Positions 1 to 7,415 of a DNA stretch of 64,000 bases are shown in pieces. Location: NCBI RefSeq assembly GCF_030397575.1, contig NZ_JAPNXS010000002.1, positions 186,001-250,000 of the forward strand. The letters are read 5' to 3'. Within the stretch, counting starts at the first letter, position 1; every line of letters starts with the position of its first letter. The notes under the pieces were generated by a model. It had not been told where the DNA came from, ran no database searches, and saw only the letters and a program-made list of their open reading frames with translations. The DNA is from Psychromonas sp. 14N.309.X.WAT.B.A12. Its GTDB lineage: Bacteria; Pseudomonadota; Gammaproteobacteria; Enterobacterales; Psychromonadaceae. Made by a program: the position numbers and the translations under genes.

Positions 1-143
1 CCGCCACCTGCCATTAGCTCTTTTCTCAACTTATCATGTACATCTAAATCTTTATAAGTCACCGCGACTTTCTGGCTTTGAATAACTTTGATGACTCGCT
101 TACAGAATGGGCAATGTCCCATGTGATAAAGCGTTAATTTCAT
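1..143 (-). CDS. Glutaredoxin family protein (N-terminal fragment)
   Basis: The first 47 residues of a minus-strand gene lie in the window and the rest is beyond the left edge. The start matches the thioredoxin-fold glutaredoxin pattern: a beta strand (MKLTLYHM), then the dithiol active site CPFC at about residues 11-14, then a helix and a KDLDVH strand. A ribosome site AAGGA lies just upstream of the ATG. Glutaredoxins reduce disulfides or glutathionylated proteins in the cytoplasm. A GST N-terminal domain is the main alternative, since the part that separates the two is missing. Confidence 0.8.
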   Translation of the reverse strand, partial: MKLTLYHMGHCPFCKRVIKVIQSQKVAVTYKDLDVHDKLRKELMAGG

Positions 144-237
144 AAGGTTTCCTTTCAGATTAATATGTATAGATAACGCTTAACAATACGTAAAATGGTA
201 TGAATAACAACATAAATTAACCTGAATCCTTAACTTC

Positions 238-630
238 TCAACCGACCTTCCCTTGCTTCATTAGATAATCTTTTAATAAATCCGTATTACGCGTATTGGC
301 TTTAAAAAAGGCATCGAAAAGGTCACCAAACAAGGGAATCAGGCCACCAAAAAAATCGATCAATATATTAACGATCATCTTTAATTTAATACCTTTACTG
401 ACTCCCACCCGCTGCGCTTCAAACAACACATAACTTGATAACAGCACACCAATGGCATCACCAACAATAGGCACTAAGCCAATGATCGCATCAACCCCAA
501 CTTTAAATTGGGTAAAAGGGATACGAATACTGCTATCCGTTAATTTACTAAAACGCTCAAGACGTTTGATAGCCGCATCAATTTTTTGTTGAGAGAGTTT
601 CTCGTTCTTTGTTTGTTTTGAGTTAAACAC
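238..630 (-). CDS. DUF4112 domain membrane protein
   Basis: This 130-residue protein has a charged N-terminal helix (residues 1-40), then two hydrophobic segments, about residues 48-72 (VDAIIGLVPIVGDAIGVLLS) and 86-106 (IVNILIDFFGGLIPLFGDLF). The paired G-LVPIVGD and G-LIPLFGD motifs are the hallmark of DUF4112, a family of small inner-membrane proteins of unknown function. It ends with a short basic tail. It stands alone, 94 bp from the glutaredoxin gene on the same strand. No catalytic residue is apparent. Confidence 0.8.
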   Translation of the reverse strand: MFNSKQTKNEKLSQQKIDAAIKRLERFSKLTDSSIRIPFTQFKVGVDAIIGLVPIVGDAIGVLLSSYVLFEAQRVGVSKGIKLKMIVNILIDFFGGLIPLFGDLFDAFFKANTRNTDLLKDYLMKQGKVG

Positions 631-905
631 ACTTTCTCCCCTTTTAAGTCACTCATTGAATAGTTTAATGGTATGTCTTTAATCACTTTTTATGACTATT
701 ACTTCTAGCATCATGATATTTATACGGAGACTGCCTGAACAGCTTTTATTCTAGTTAACTGCATCAAAAAATATAAGTCAGATAACTAGAGTATTTATAA
801 GGTAAAACCGCTAGTACAACATAGTTCTATGTTAAACAGCAGTGTTGATTCGCTTTTCTTAACGCCCCTGTATTGAAGTTAAATAATAAATGCTAGAAGC
901 CCTAG

Positions 906-1715
906 CTATGATGAACTACTTTCACTCATCACCTCTTTCAAAACTAAAGTGCCATTAATAGCGGCAGGGAAACCACAATAGACACTCATTAAAATAATGA
1001 TTTCTCGAATCTCTATCTGGCTGACGCCTATATGTAAAGCGGCTTTAATATGAAATTTAAGCTGTGCTGAAGCAGTACCCATGGCAGTTAAAGCTGCGAG
1101 GGTGGCCATTTCTCGATGCTGAATATCTAAAGCGGGTCTTGAAAAAATATCGGCAAAACCGTATTCAATCACTAACCTAGCGAGATCGGGGGAGATATCT
1201 TCAAACGTCGCTTCTAAGTTTTCAACTTGATTCTCATCCAATTGACTTAGGCTTTGCACACCTAGCGCATAACGTGAAGCTCCTTCAGGAACAGAAGATG
1301 GCCGACTAACCCCAACTTCATCTAACTTGCCCTCTTGTTCGCGTTCCGCAACCACTTCCTTTAAGGCTAACATGCCATTAATCGCAGCGGGAAAACCAGC
1401 ATAGCTAGACATTTGTAATATCACTTCTTGGATTTCAGCGATATTAGCCCCGACATTCAATGCACCATGAATATGTACTTTTAACTGCGGTGCCGCATTT
1501 CCCATGGCGGTTAGAGCAGCCACTACGCTTAACTCTTTTGACTTAAGTGCTAGCTCTGTACGGTTATAAACATCACCAAACCCATATTCGATAATGTACT
1601 TCACTAAGTCTGGTGAGCAGTCAATTAAACTCTCGACCACTTTTTCACCTGCCTCTTTATCGATGATTTTTAGATTCTTTAACCCTGTTTCATAACGCTC
1701 GTTTAATGTTGTCAT
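906..1715 (-). CDS. Carboxymuconolactone decarboxylase family protein, duplicated domain
   Basis: This 269-residue protein consists of two tandem CMD/AhpD-like domains. Repeat 1 covers about residues 5-130 and repeat 2 about 145-265. Both contain a helix pair of the form AALTAMG followed by QLKxHIxxAL and end with GFPAAING. Neither repeat has the CxxC-H centre of AhpD peroxidase relatives, so it belongs to the non-peroxidase branch (gamma-carboxymuconolactone decarboxylase-like) and its substrate is unknown. It lies 58 bp downstream of a MerR regulator, behind a MerR-type promoter. Its ribosome site AGAGG falls inside one arm of a perfect 12-bp inverted repeat. Stress- or electrophile-induced expression is a reasonable inference. 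Confidence 0.85.
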   Translation of the reverse strand: MTTLNERYETGLKNLKIIDKEAGEKVVESLIDCSPDLVKYIIEYGFGDVYNRTELALKSKELSVVAALTAMGNAAPQLKVHIHGALNVGANIAEIQEVILQMSSYAGFPAAINGMLALKEVVAEREQEGKLDEVGVSRPSSVPEGASRYALGVQSLSQLDENQVENLEATFEDISPDLARLVIEYGFADIFSRPALDIQHREMATLAALTAMGTASAQLKFHIKAALHIGVSQIEIREIIILMSVYCGFPAAINGTLVLKEVMSESSSS

Positions 1716-1716
1716 A

Positions 1717-1753
1717 TTAACCTCTATTTATTAATGGGATGAATAGAGGTTAA
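1717..1753 (-). promoter_or_regulatory. 12-bp perfect inverted repeat covering the CMD ribosome site
   Basis: TTAACCTCTATT (1717-1728) and AATAGAGGTTAA (1742-1753) are exact reverse complements separated by 13 bases. In a minus-strand RNA that reads through from the MerR gene, the downstream arm contains the AGAGG ribosome site of the CMD gene and would be paired. RNA started at the promoter at 1747-1777 would begin near 1740 and lack most of the upstream arm. Confidence 0.6.
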
Positions 1754-1777
1754 CCCTTAGAGTAAACTCTAAGTCAA
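1747..1777 (-). promoter_or_regulatory. MerR-type promoter with palindromic operator
   Basis: On the minus strand a -35 box TTGACT (1772-1777) and a -10-like box TAACCT (1747-1752) are separated by 19 bp, the stretched spacing typical of MerR-regulated promoters. An exact 8-bp dyad, CTTAGAGT-AA-ACTCTAAG on the plus strand (about 1756-1773), fills the spacer. The -35 box overlaps the TGA stop of the MerR gene. The operator resembles those of the AdhR/NmlR-type branch. Confidence 0.75.
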
Positions 1778-2139
1778 CCGTTTAAGTTTTCGTAATAGAG
1801 GATTTTTTCTTTAATCTTCTTGAGGTGCAATGCCTCTAAAGCAATTCTTTCTTCTAAGATAACAACATGCTCTTGCAACAACTGCTTGCGTTGCTCTGCC
1901 GTTGACTCGCCCTGCTCTCGTAGATCGGCATACAACTTAATATTATCCAGCGGCATCCCCATCTCTTTTAAACGTTTAACAAATTCAATCCATTCGATAT
2001 CTTTAGTAGTGAAAAATCGATGCCCACTACTATTTCTAGCGATGTGCTTTAACACACCAATTTTTTCATAATAGCGAATAGTATGGGAAGAGAGGTTAGT
2101 TAAGGTTGAAAAACGTTGAATATTGATAAAGACCTCCAA
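1774..2139 (-). CDS. MerR family transcriptional regulator
   Basis: This protein of up to 121 residues has an N-terminal winged helix-turn-helix (FSTLTNLSSHTIRYYEKIGVL), the second wing (HRFFTTKDIEWIEFVKRLKEMGM) and a C-terminal dimerisation coiled coil. No effector-binding cysteine pair is seen, which fits the small AdhR/NmlR-like branch that senses electrophiles. It probably controls the downstream CMD gene through the operator at 1747-1777. The start is uncertain. The only upstream initiator is a TTG (2137-2139) that overlaps the GGAGG ribosome site (2133-2137). The family's usual N-terminus (MNIxRFS) would place initiation at an ATC codon (2125-2127), five bases after GGAGG. Confidence 0.9.
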   Translation of the reverse strand: MEVFINIQRFSTLTNLSSHTIRYYEKIGVLKHIARNSSGHRFFTTKDIEWIEFVKRLKEMGMPLDNIKLYADLREQGESTAEQRKQLLQEHVVILEERIALEALHLKKIKEKILYYENLNG

Positions 2140-2235
2140 AGACGTTAATTCGAGAGAGATTGAAAGTGATGGTTAATCATTTAAGTCTAAAATCTATGTT
2201 TTACCTAGGAATCAGCTTTACTTTGCTATCTACTT

Positions 2236-2643
2236 TTAAAATTCTCTGCCTTCACAAAATGCGGGTATCTCAGACTGAAGAGTACTCCAATTAGCTCGGT
2301 ACTTTGTATAGATTTGAGCGTCAATGATCACGGGAATATCATCATCAAAAAGGGCAATAGCTAATTCTATTTCTTCTATTGGTGCGTCTTTAACTCTAAA
2401 GCCTAAACTTGAGCCGCACTCTTTACAAAAAGAGCGAGTGGTACCATTCGGGGCTGTAAAATCTTTTATAAACTCAACCCCAGTACTCCATGTTAATCCT
2501 TTTACACTGACCAGTGTACCAAATGCAGCACCATGAAATTTTTGACACATAGTGCAATGACAATTAGCCGCCTTTTCGTTAAAGCCATCAACGACAAAAG
2601 TAATTCGATGACATAAGCAAGAACCTTTGTATGTATGATTCAT
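2236..2643 (-). CDS. GFA/CENP-V family zinc protein
   Basis: This 135-residue protein has the cysteine pattern of the glutathione-dependent formaldehyde-activating (GFA) family: SCLC near residues 8-11, CHCTMC near 28-33 and FCKECGS near 73-79. These form the two zinc sites of the beta-sandwich fold. Members are often annotated as formaldehyde-glutathione adduct enzymes, but biochemical support is weak, so 'GFA family' is as far as the sequence goes. It is a single gene with a GGGA ribosome site, close to the MerR/CMD unit. Confidence 0.85.
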   Translation of the reverse strand: MNHTYKGSCLCHRITFVVDGFNEKAANCHCTMCQKFHGAAFGTLVSVKGLTWSTGVEFIKDFTAPNGTTRSFCKECGSSLGFRVKDAPIEEIELAIALFDDDIPVIIDAQIYTKYRANWSTLQSEIPAFCEGREF

Positions 2644-2745
2644 AGTGATTCCCGATTAGGTAACTAGTTTTATGATTTCTATTTTGGATAAGTGGTAGGC
2701 ATTCTGTTTGTAACTTATAAAGCTACTGTTCTTATTTTAGGCCTA

Positions 2746-2767
2746 AGGGCGACAAAAGCCGCCCTCG
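2746..2767 (-). terminator. Hairpin after the 30-residue ORF
   Basis: AGGGCG and CGCCCT pair across an 8-base loop just beyond the stop of the small ORF at 2775-2867. The downstream T-run on the minus strand is weak, so termination is probable but not certain. Confidence 0.45.
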
Positions 2768-2774
2768 CCAAAGA

Positions 2775-2867
2775 TCAAATAAATAAAAGCAACAAATAAG
2801 CAGAAGCTTTGATAATTGCCGCTATATCAATACTAATCTCGATTTTCGAAGTTTTAAGAGTGAACAT
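2775..2867 (-). CDS. 30-residue hydrophobic small protein (candidate)
   Basis: This small ORF starts with ATG at 2865-2867, 8 bases after a clear GGAGA ribosome site, and ends in TGA. It encodes 30 residues: a basic/polar start (MFTLKTSKIEIS), then IDIAAIIKASAYLLLLFI, a likely membrane-inserting helix at the C-terminus. A GC-rich hairpin follows. It sits at the end of an unusually structured leader (2881-3136). The arrangement recalls type I toxins or small membrane peptides with regulated mRNAs, but I recognise no family. Confidence 0.45.
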   Translation of the reverse strand: MFTLKTSKIEISIDIAAIIKASAYLLLLFI

Positions 2868-2880
2868 AATGTTCTCCGTA

Positions 2881-3136
2881 ATAAACCCCGAGCCGGCTCA
2901 GGAAAATTAAACACCTGAGCTTAACGTCACAGGCCAGTGACGCCATTTATCGGATTGCTGCCCAATAAATGGATTTGTGGTGAAGGTACCAACTTCACCA
3001 GCAGGGTGTGGTACCACAGACATCAAAGGTCTGGTAAGACATTGCTGGGTTCAGCTCAATGATATTCATGCACCCCTAACACGAAATGTAGGTTATTCCA
3101 GCCTTGCCAGAGCCAACACTTCGGTATTCTTTAAAA
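2881..3136 (-). ncRNA. Multi-hairpin structured leader RNA (candidate)
   Basis: Within about 150 bases there are five consecutive inverted repeats, none in a coding frame. They are 2896-2902/2914-2920 (7 bp), 2925-2930/2937-2942 (6 bp), 2943-2950/2965-2972 (8 bp), 2978-2984/2994-3000 (7 bp) and 3012-3021/3029-3036 (8 bp plus a bulge). Two further palindromes, GAGCCGGCTC (2890-2899) and TGTGGTACCACA (3007-3018), overlap hairpin arms and could form alternative folds. The region is GC-richer than its surroundings. On the minus strand it leads directly into the small ORF at 2775-2867. I do not recognise an Rfam family. Confidence 0.5.
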
Positions 3137-3434
3137 AAGAATGAGGCTGTAGAGTTTCTCTATTTTCGACAAAAATTAGCAACTCTTGAAATTAATAATC
3201 TAATAAAACAATAAGGTAGAATTGTAATTTGTCATAAATTTGTAAAAACGAGCTCTTTTACCACTTGTTGAGAAACAAACATAGCACACTTTTTTTATTT
3301 CATTTAAAGTACTTTTAGCATTATTTATGGGAAATTTTTAATTAATTTATACGTAATACTACTGTTATTGGCTTCGAGAATTTCAAGGAAAGCTCCTTTG
3401 TAACCAATTATTTTTGATGATGATAAATCATACT

Positions 3435-3974
3435 CTACATCATTGTTAAATACTGACCTCCATTATTGTTACTGAATTCTCTATAACCTATGTTAATTTT
3501 GTCTCCGACTCGACCACTATAAATTAAAGTTTGCTGAAAACTACTACCTCTTTCAGATAATTGTTTTTTACGTTCGTAATCTCCCGTATAGCATTCTTTA
3601 TTACCTAAAGTTGTCACCACACATAATTTTGAATTTTGGGTTTTACGCAATGATAATGCTTGGATAGGATCTGCTAAAACACTCCGAGAAACACCTTGAG
3701 ATGAATAGAAGTCATCTTTATTATCAAACCCAATTTGTTTATATTTTTGAGGAGGAATATCATAAAGTAAACCATCAATCATTTGATTAACTACCAGTAC
3801 ATCTTCTTCTGTAATTGTGCCTTTTTGAACTAAGTAATCTCCAATATAAACTGTAATAACTTTATTTAGTTCAGGATAATCAACTTGATTGACATATGTT
3901 TCAGTTCCATTGTATTTAACTGTAGTACAAGCACTTAAAAAGGACACTAAAAATAGTGATAGAAATTTTTTCAT
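3435..3974 (-). CDS. Small lipoprotein, function unknown
   Basis: This 179-residue protein has a lipoprotein signal: a basic start MKKF, a hydrophobic core and the lipobox LSAC with the acylated cysteine at residue 16. It should therefore be anchored in the envelope. The mature part is mixed alpha/beta with no recognised domain. It contains a CVVTTLGNKECYTGDY segment whose two cysteines could form a disulfide. A GGAGA ribosome site precedes the ATG. It is monocistronic, and I cannot assign a function. Confidence 0.75.
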   Translation of the reverse strand: MKKFLSLFLVSFLSACTTVKYNGTETYVNQVDYPELNKVITVYIGDYLVQKGTITEEDVLVVNQMIDGLLYDIPPQKYKQIGFDNKDDFYSSQGVSRSVLADPIQALSLRKTQNSKLCVVTTLGNKECYTGDYERKKQLSERGSSFQQTLIYSGRVGDKINIGYREFSNNNGGQYLTMM

Positions 3975-4104
3975 TTAAATCTCCGAAAATTGAAAAATAC
4001 TACTAACCAACTCCTTACTGAGATGCAAAAATAGTTAGCTAATACAATTGATGAGGATAGTGTTAATACAACACAAAAAGCTGTAGGACAAAACTTCAAA
4101 CTCA

Positions 4105-4340
4105 CATAACCGAAGGAACAAACTTGCTAAACCTGCAGAAGTAAGTTTCATCATCAACTTGCTTCTTTAACAACCTCTCAGTCTCATAAAGGATAAGAAA
4201 AACGGTTCAGAATTTGTTCTCAGTTTTAGGTTTAAAACCGATCATACAGGTGTTAGCTGCTGGACCGCACTTAGATACATTAAATGGAACCTCCAAGCAT
4301 TTTCCATACATACCAAGAAACCAAGTTATTTCATGTTAAC
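4105..4340 (-). pseudogene. Decayed ORF remnant (possible)
   Basis: One minus-strand frame reads as protein-like sequence but is broken. About 42 codons (including WFLGMYGKC and KCGPAANTC) run to a TGA at 4207-4209. The same frame then continues for 34 codons (including YETERLLKKQVDD) to a second stop. Another in-frame stop lies upstream and no ribosome site precedes the only ATG (4309-4311). The rest of the gap 3975-4563 shows nothing else I can name. Confidence 0.25.
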
Positions 4341-4563
4341 AATGAAAGTACGAAATAGTTTAATTTGCTAAAATATACGCTGAAAGACAATAAAAAGTCA
4401 AAAAAATAATAATTAAACACAAAGGAAAGATCCCTATTAATAATAAAAATAGGGAATAATAACTCTCTTAACATCAACACATTATAACTTTAAGAAAGGT
4501 TTTGAATTATTTCTCCTCCCCTTTTATAAACTAAAGGCCTTAAGTTATTGCCGCTAGTAATAT

Positions 4564-5805
4564 TTAACCATTCGGATTACTTGCATCGCTTCCCTGCTCA
4601 GGTAGCTTCAATGAAATGATGCTAGTGATCACTAGGAAAGCAAAAGCTATCCATAAACACGCGGCAAAACCGTAGGCTTGATAAACCCAGCCAGATAATA
4701 CGGTGCCGACTAAACGCCCCATTGCGTTTGCCATGTAATAGAAACCTACATCTAATGACACCCCATCTTGTTTGGCATAACTGATGATTAAGTAGGAATG
4801 TAACGAGGAGTTGATCGCGAAAATAGCACCAAAAATCAATAATCCAACGATAATCAAGGTTTGTACTTGCCACTCAAGTTGTATACCTATCGCTAACAGA
4901 CCTGTTACAACCGCTAATAATGTGCACCATAGCATGGCATTTTTACCGCCTGGTGTTGTTCCCTCTTTCGCAAAGAAGGCGGTTATTTTAGGGGCAAAGC
5001 CTTGCACTATGCCGTAGGCAATCACCCAAGCGGCGAGGAAAGCGCCAACGACAGAGTGTGACCAACCAAAGATGCTGGCTAAGTAAATAGGTAAAGCCAC
5101 CACAAACCATACATCACGTGATGCAAACAGGAATAAACGTGCTGCTGATAAGATGTTCACTGGGCCTGATTTTGAAAACATCTGACTAAACTTAGGTTTA
5201 GTTTTAGCTTTCCCTAAATCCCCTTCGAGGAACATCAAGCTCATCACAAACACCGCGGCCAATAGACCCGCCATGATCAACAAGGCTACTTGGAAACCCA
5301 CCAGCGTTAACAGTAATCCACCGATGAAAAAACCTGCGCCTTTTAACGCGTTTTTAGAGCCAGTTAATACTGCAACCCAATGGTAAAGTTTACCCTGTTG
5401 ATTATTAGGAATAAGCGTTTTGATGGCGCTTTTAGCACTCATTTTATTGAGATCTTTAGCGATACCAGACAAAGCTTGCGCCATCATCACCCAAGGTATG
5501 GTTAACCATTCACTAGGGACGGTAAGCAACAATAACGCAACGACTTGCATGGCTAAGCCAATGTTCATGGTGCGATTTAAACCTACTCGCGCACCCAACC
5601 AACCGCCAACAAGGTTGGTGATCACTCCGAATACTTCATAAAATAAAAACAATAAAGCGATGTTTAAAGGGCTATAGCCTAATTGATAAAAATACAGCAC
5701 CACTAACATGCGAAGTGCGCCATCTGTTACGGTAAAATTCCAATAGTTAAAGGTTACTAATAAATATTGTCGTAAGGATTTATCTAACGTTAAAAACCAC
5801 TTCAT
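4564..5805 (-). CDS. arsJ: Organoarsenical efflux MFS transporter ArsJ
   Basis: This 413-residue major facilitator protein has about 12 membrane segments. Its N-terminal half (FNYWNFTVTDGALRMLVVLY) and the loop SGIAKDLNKMSAKSAIK match ArsJ. ArsJ exports 1-arseno-3-phosphoglycerate, the unstable product made when GAPDH uses arsenate instead of phosphate. Outside the cell the product hydrolyses and releases arsenate. The gene lies 21 bp downstream of a GAPDH gene and behind arsR, the standard arsR-gapdh-arsJ order. That context makes the assignment strong. A GGAA ribosome site precedes the ATG. Confidence 0.93.
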   Translation of the reverse strand: MKWFLTLDKSLRQYLLVTFNYWNFTVTDGALRMLVVLYFYQLGYSPLNIALLFLFYEVFGVITNLVGGWLGARVGLNRTMNIGLAMQVVALLLLTVPSEWLTIPWVMMAQALSGIAKDLNKMSAKSAIKTLIPNNQQGKLYHWVAVLTGSKNALKGAGFFIGGLLLTLVGFQVALLIMAGLLAAVFVMSLMFLEGDLGKAKTKPKFSQMFSKSGPVNILSAARLFLFASRDVWFVVALPIYLASIFGWSHSVVGAFLAAWVIAYGIVQGFAPKITAFFAKEGTTPGGKNAMLWCTLLAVVTGLLAIGIQLEWQVQTLIIVGLLIFGAIFAINSSLHSYLIISYAKQDGVSLDVGFYYMANAMGRLVGTVLSGWVYQAYGFAACLWIAFAFLVITSIISLKLPEQGSDASNPNG

Positions 5806-5826
5806 TGCTTTTATTCCTAACGGCTA

Positions 5827-6828
5827 TTACATTAATGAGAATTTTTTAATTAATTCAGCAGTACGCGTTGCGTAACCCATCTCGTTATCGTACCAAGCAT
5901 AGATTTTTAACATACGCTTACCGATTAACATGGTTGATAAGGCATCTACTATGGTTGAACGTTGGTCACCGCGGTAATCAATTGATACTAATGGGCGCTC
6001 TTCATATCCTAAAATACCCGCTAATTCACCTTCTGATGCTTTTTTTAATAGTTGGTTAACTTCTTCGACGCTGGTATCTCTTGCCACTTCAAAAACAATG
6101 TCTGTTAATGATGCATTAGCTAATGGTACACGTACTGCATGACCGTTAATTTTGTCTTTTAAATCAGGGAAAATTTCAATAATTGCTTTTGCTGATCCCG
6201 TCGTTGTGGGAATTAAGCTCATGCCACAAGCACGCGCACGACGAAGGTCTTTGTGGGGCGCATCAAGAATAGTTTGTGTATTGGTTAAATCATGAATAGT
6301 TGTGAATGCGGCATTAGTAATGCCCAGTTTTTCATAAATAACTTTCACAACCGGTGCGATACAGTTAGTGGTACAAGATGCTGCTGTAATGATTTTATGA
6401 AACTCTGGTTTGAAGGTTTCTTCATTCACACCTACCACAATATTAGCGACATCAGGGTGTTTAACCGGAGCTGAAACCACCACTAATTTAACGCCTTGTG
6501 CTGTGTATTTATCTAATAAGGCCTTCTCTTTGTTAACGCCTGTTGATTCAATAACAACATCACAGCCAGACCAATCAACAGCATCGATTTCCCCCTGTTG
6601 CGTTACTTTAATTGATTGCCCTGCTACTTCCATAGTGTTGTCAGTGCAAGTAACGGCGTGATTCCAACGACCTTGTACTGAGTCAAACTCTAATAGGTGC
6701 GCTAAGGTTTTTGCATCACCAGCTACATCATTTACTTGTACAAATTCAACTTCTGGCCAATCGAATGCTGCGCGCATTGCTAAACGACCGATACGTCCAA
6801 ATCCATTAATACCTACTTTAATTGTCAT
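5827..6828 (-). CDS. ArsJ-associated glyceraldehyde-3-phosphate dehydrogenase
   Basis: This 333-residue GAPDH has a Rossmann NAD site (VGINGFGRIGR, residues 5-15), the catalytic cysteine in SCTTNC (Cys152) and the partner histidine in TTIHD (His179). In this operon the enzyme is expected to form 1-arseno-3-phosphoglycerate from glyceraldehyde-3-phosphate, arsenate and NAD, for export by ArsJ. The tetrapeptide after the catalytic histidine (DLTN) differs from the SYTN of housekeeping GAPDH, as is usual for this paralogue. It is cotranscribed with arsR (35 bp upstream) and arsJ. Confidence 0.93.
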   Translation of the reverse strand: MTIKVGINGFGRIGRLAMRAAFDWPEVEFVQVNDVAGDAKTLAHLLEFDSVQGRWNHAVTCTDNTMEVAGQSIKVTQQGEIDAVDWSGCDVVIESTGVNKEKALLDKYTAQGVKLVVVSAPVKHPDVANIVVGVNEETFKPEFHKIITAASCTTNCIAPVVKVIYEKLGITNAAFTTIHDLTNTQTILDAPHKDLRRARACGMSLIPTTTGSAKAIIEIFPDLKDKINGHAVRVPLANASLTDIVFEVARDTSVEEVNQLLKKASEGELAGILGYEERPLVSIDYRGDQRSTIVDALSTMLIGKRMLKIYAWYDNEMGYATRTAELIKKFSLM

Positions 6829-6863
6829 GTTCGCTCTCTCTTTTTAATTTACATTTAATCTGG

Positions 6864-7196
6864 TTATTTTTCTGTCATTTTGCTTTGTTGATAGTTTTCA
6901 ATATCATCAAGGTATTCTGCTTTTAAACATTTTGAAGTGGTTAACCCTGCAATCACTTTGCGCATCCAACCTGGTAACGCAGGATTGACTTGGTAATAGA
7001 TCCACTGTCCTTCACGCTGATCCAAGAGCACACCCGATTGACGTAAAATTGCAAGGTGACGTGATATTTTTGGCTGACTTTGATCCAGTGCCAAACACAG
7101 TTCACCGACACTGATCCTTTCCTCTCTTGCGATTAAGATAAGGCAGCGTAATCGTGTTTCATCGGATAACATTTTAAAAAACTGATGCGGTTGCAT
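6864..7196 (-). CDS. arsR: ArsR family repressor of the arsenate operon
   Basis: This 110-residue winged-helix ArsR/SmtB repressor starts at the ATG at 7194-7196 (MQPHQFFKML). The longer frame would run through the promoter and operator. The recognition helix ALDQSQPKISRHLA is nearly that of plasmid R773 ArsR. The arsenite site differs: the CVCDLC of R773 is SVGELC here (residues 29-34), so two of the three sulfur ligands are absent. Cys18 and one C-terminal cysteine (SKCLKAEY) are the only other candidates. It should repress its own operon through the dyad at 7209-7228. Confidence 0.92.
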   Translation of the reverse strand: MQPHQFFKMLSDETRLRCLILIAREERISVGELCLALDQSQPKISRHLAILRQSGVLLDQREGQWIYYQVNPALPGWMRKVIAGLTTSKCLKAEYLDDIENYQQSKMTEK

Positions 7197-7208
7197 ATAA
7201 AATTCCAT

Positions 7209-7254
7209 ATATTCACATATGCGTATATTATAGTAAGTAAAAATAAGAATGCAA
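7209..7254 (-). promoter_or_regulatory. arsR promoter and operator
   Basis: On the minus strand a -35 TTGCAT (7249-7254) and a perfect -10 TATAAT (7227-7232) are 16 bp apart. A 20-bp dyad centred on CATATG (7209-7228, 16 of 20 positions symmetric, ATAT at both ends) overlaps the -10 and the start site, a typical position for an ArsR operator. Confidence 0.75.
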
Positions 7255-7415
7255 TACGACATAAACCAATGCACTAGATTTTTCTATCCTTAATACAAAC
7301 AGAATAAACTATGAAATTGACAGTTATATGAACCATCCAAACCACTGCTTTATGATGTATTAAAAAACTAATAACTGACTTTAAGAGAAGGTTTAATGTA
7401 AATAGAAATGAATGA

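Noticed and set aside
2881-3136. Integron attC sites or a rolling-circle origin as explanation of the hairpins
   Set aside because: No integrase, no R'/R'' core sites and no replication protein nearby. A leader RNA for the small ORF fits better.
7197-7274. N-terminal extension of ArsR
   Set aside because: It would place the promoter and operator inside the gene, and the extra residues do not look like the family.
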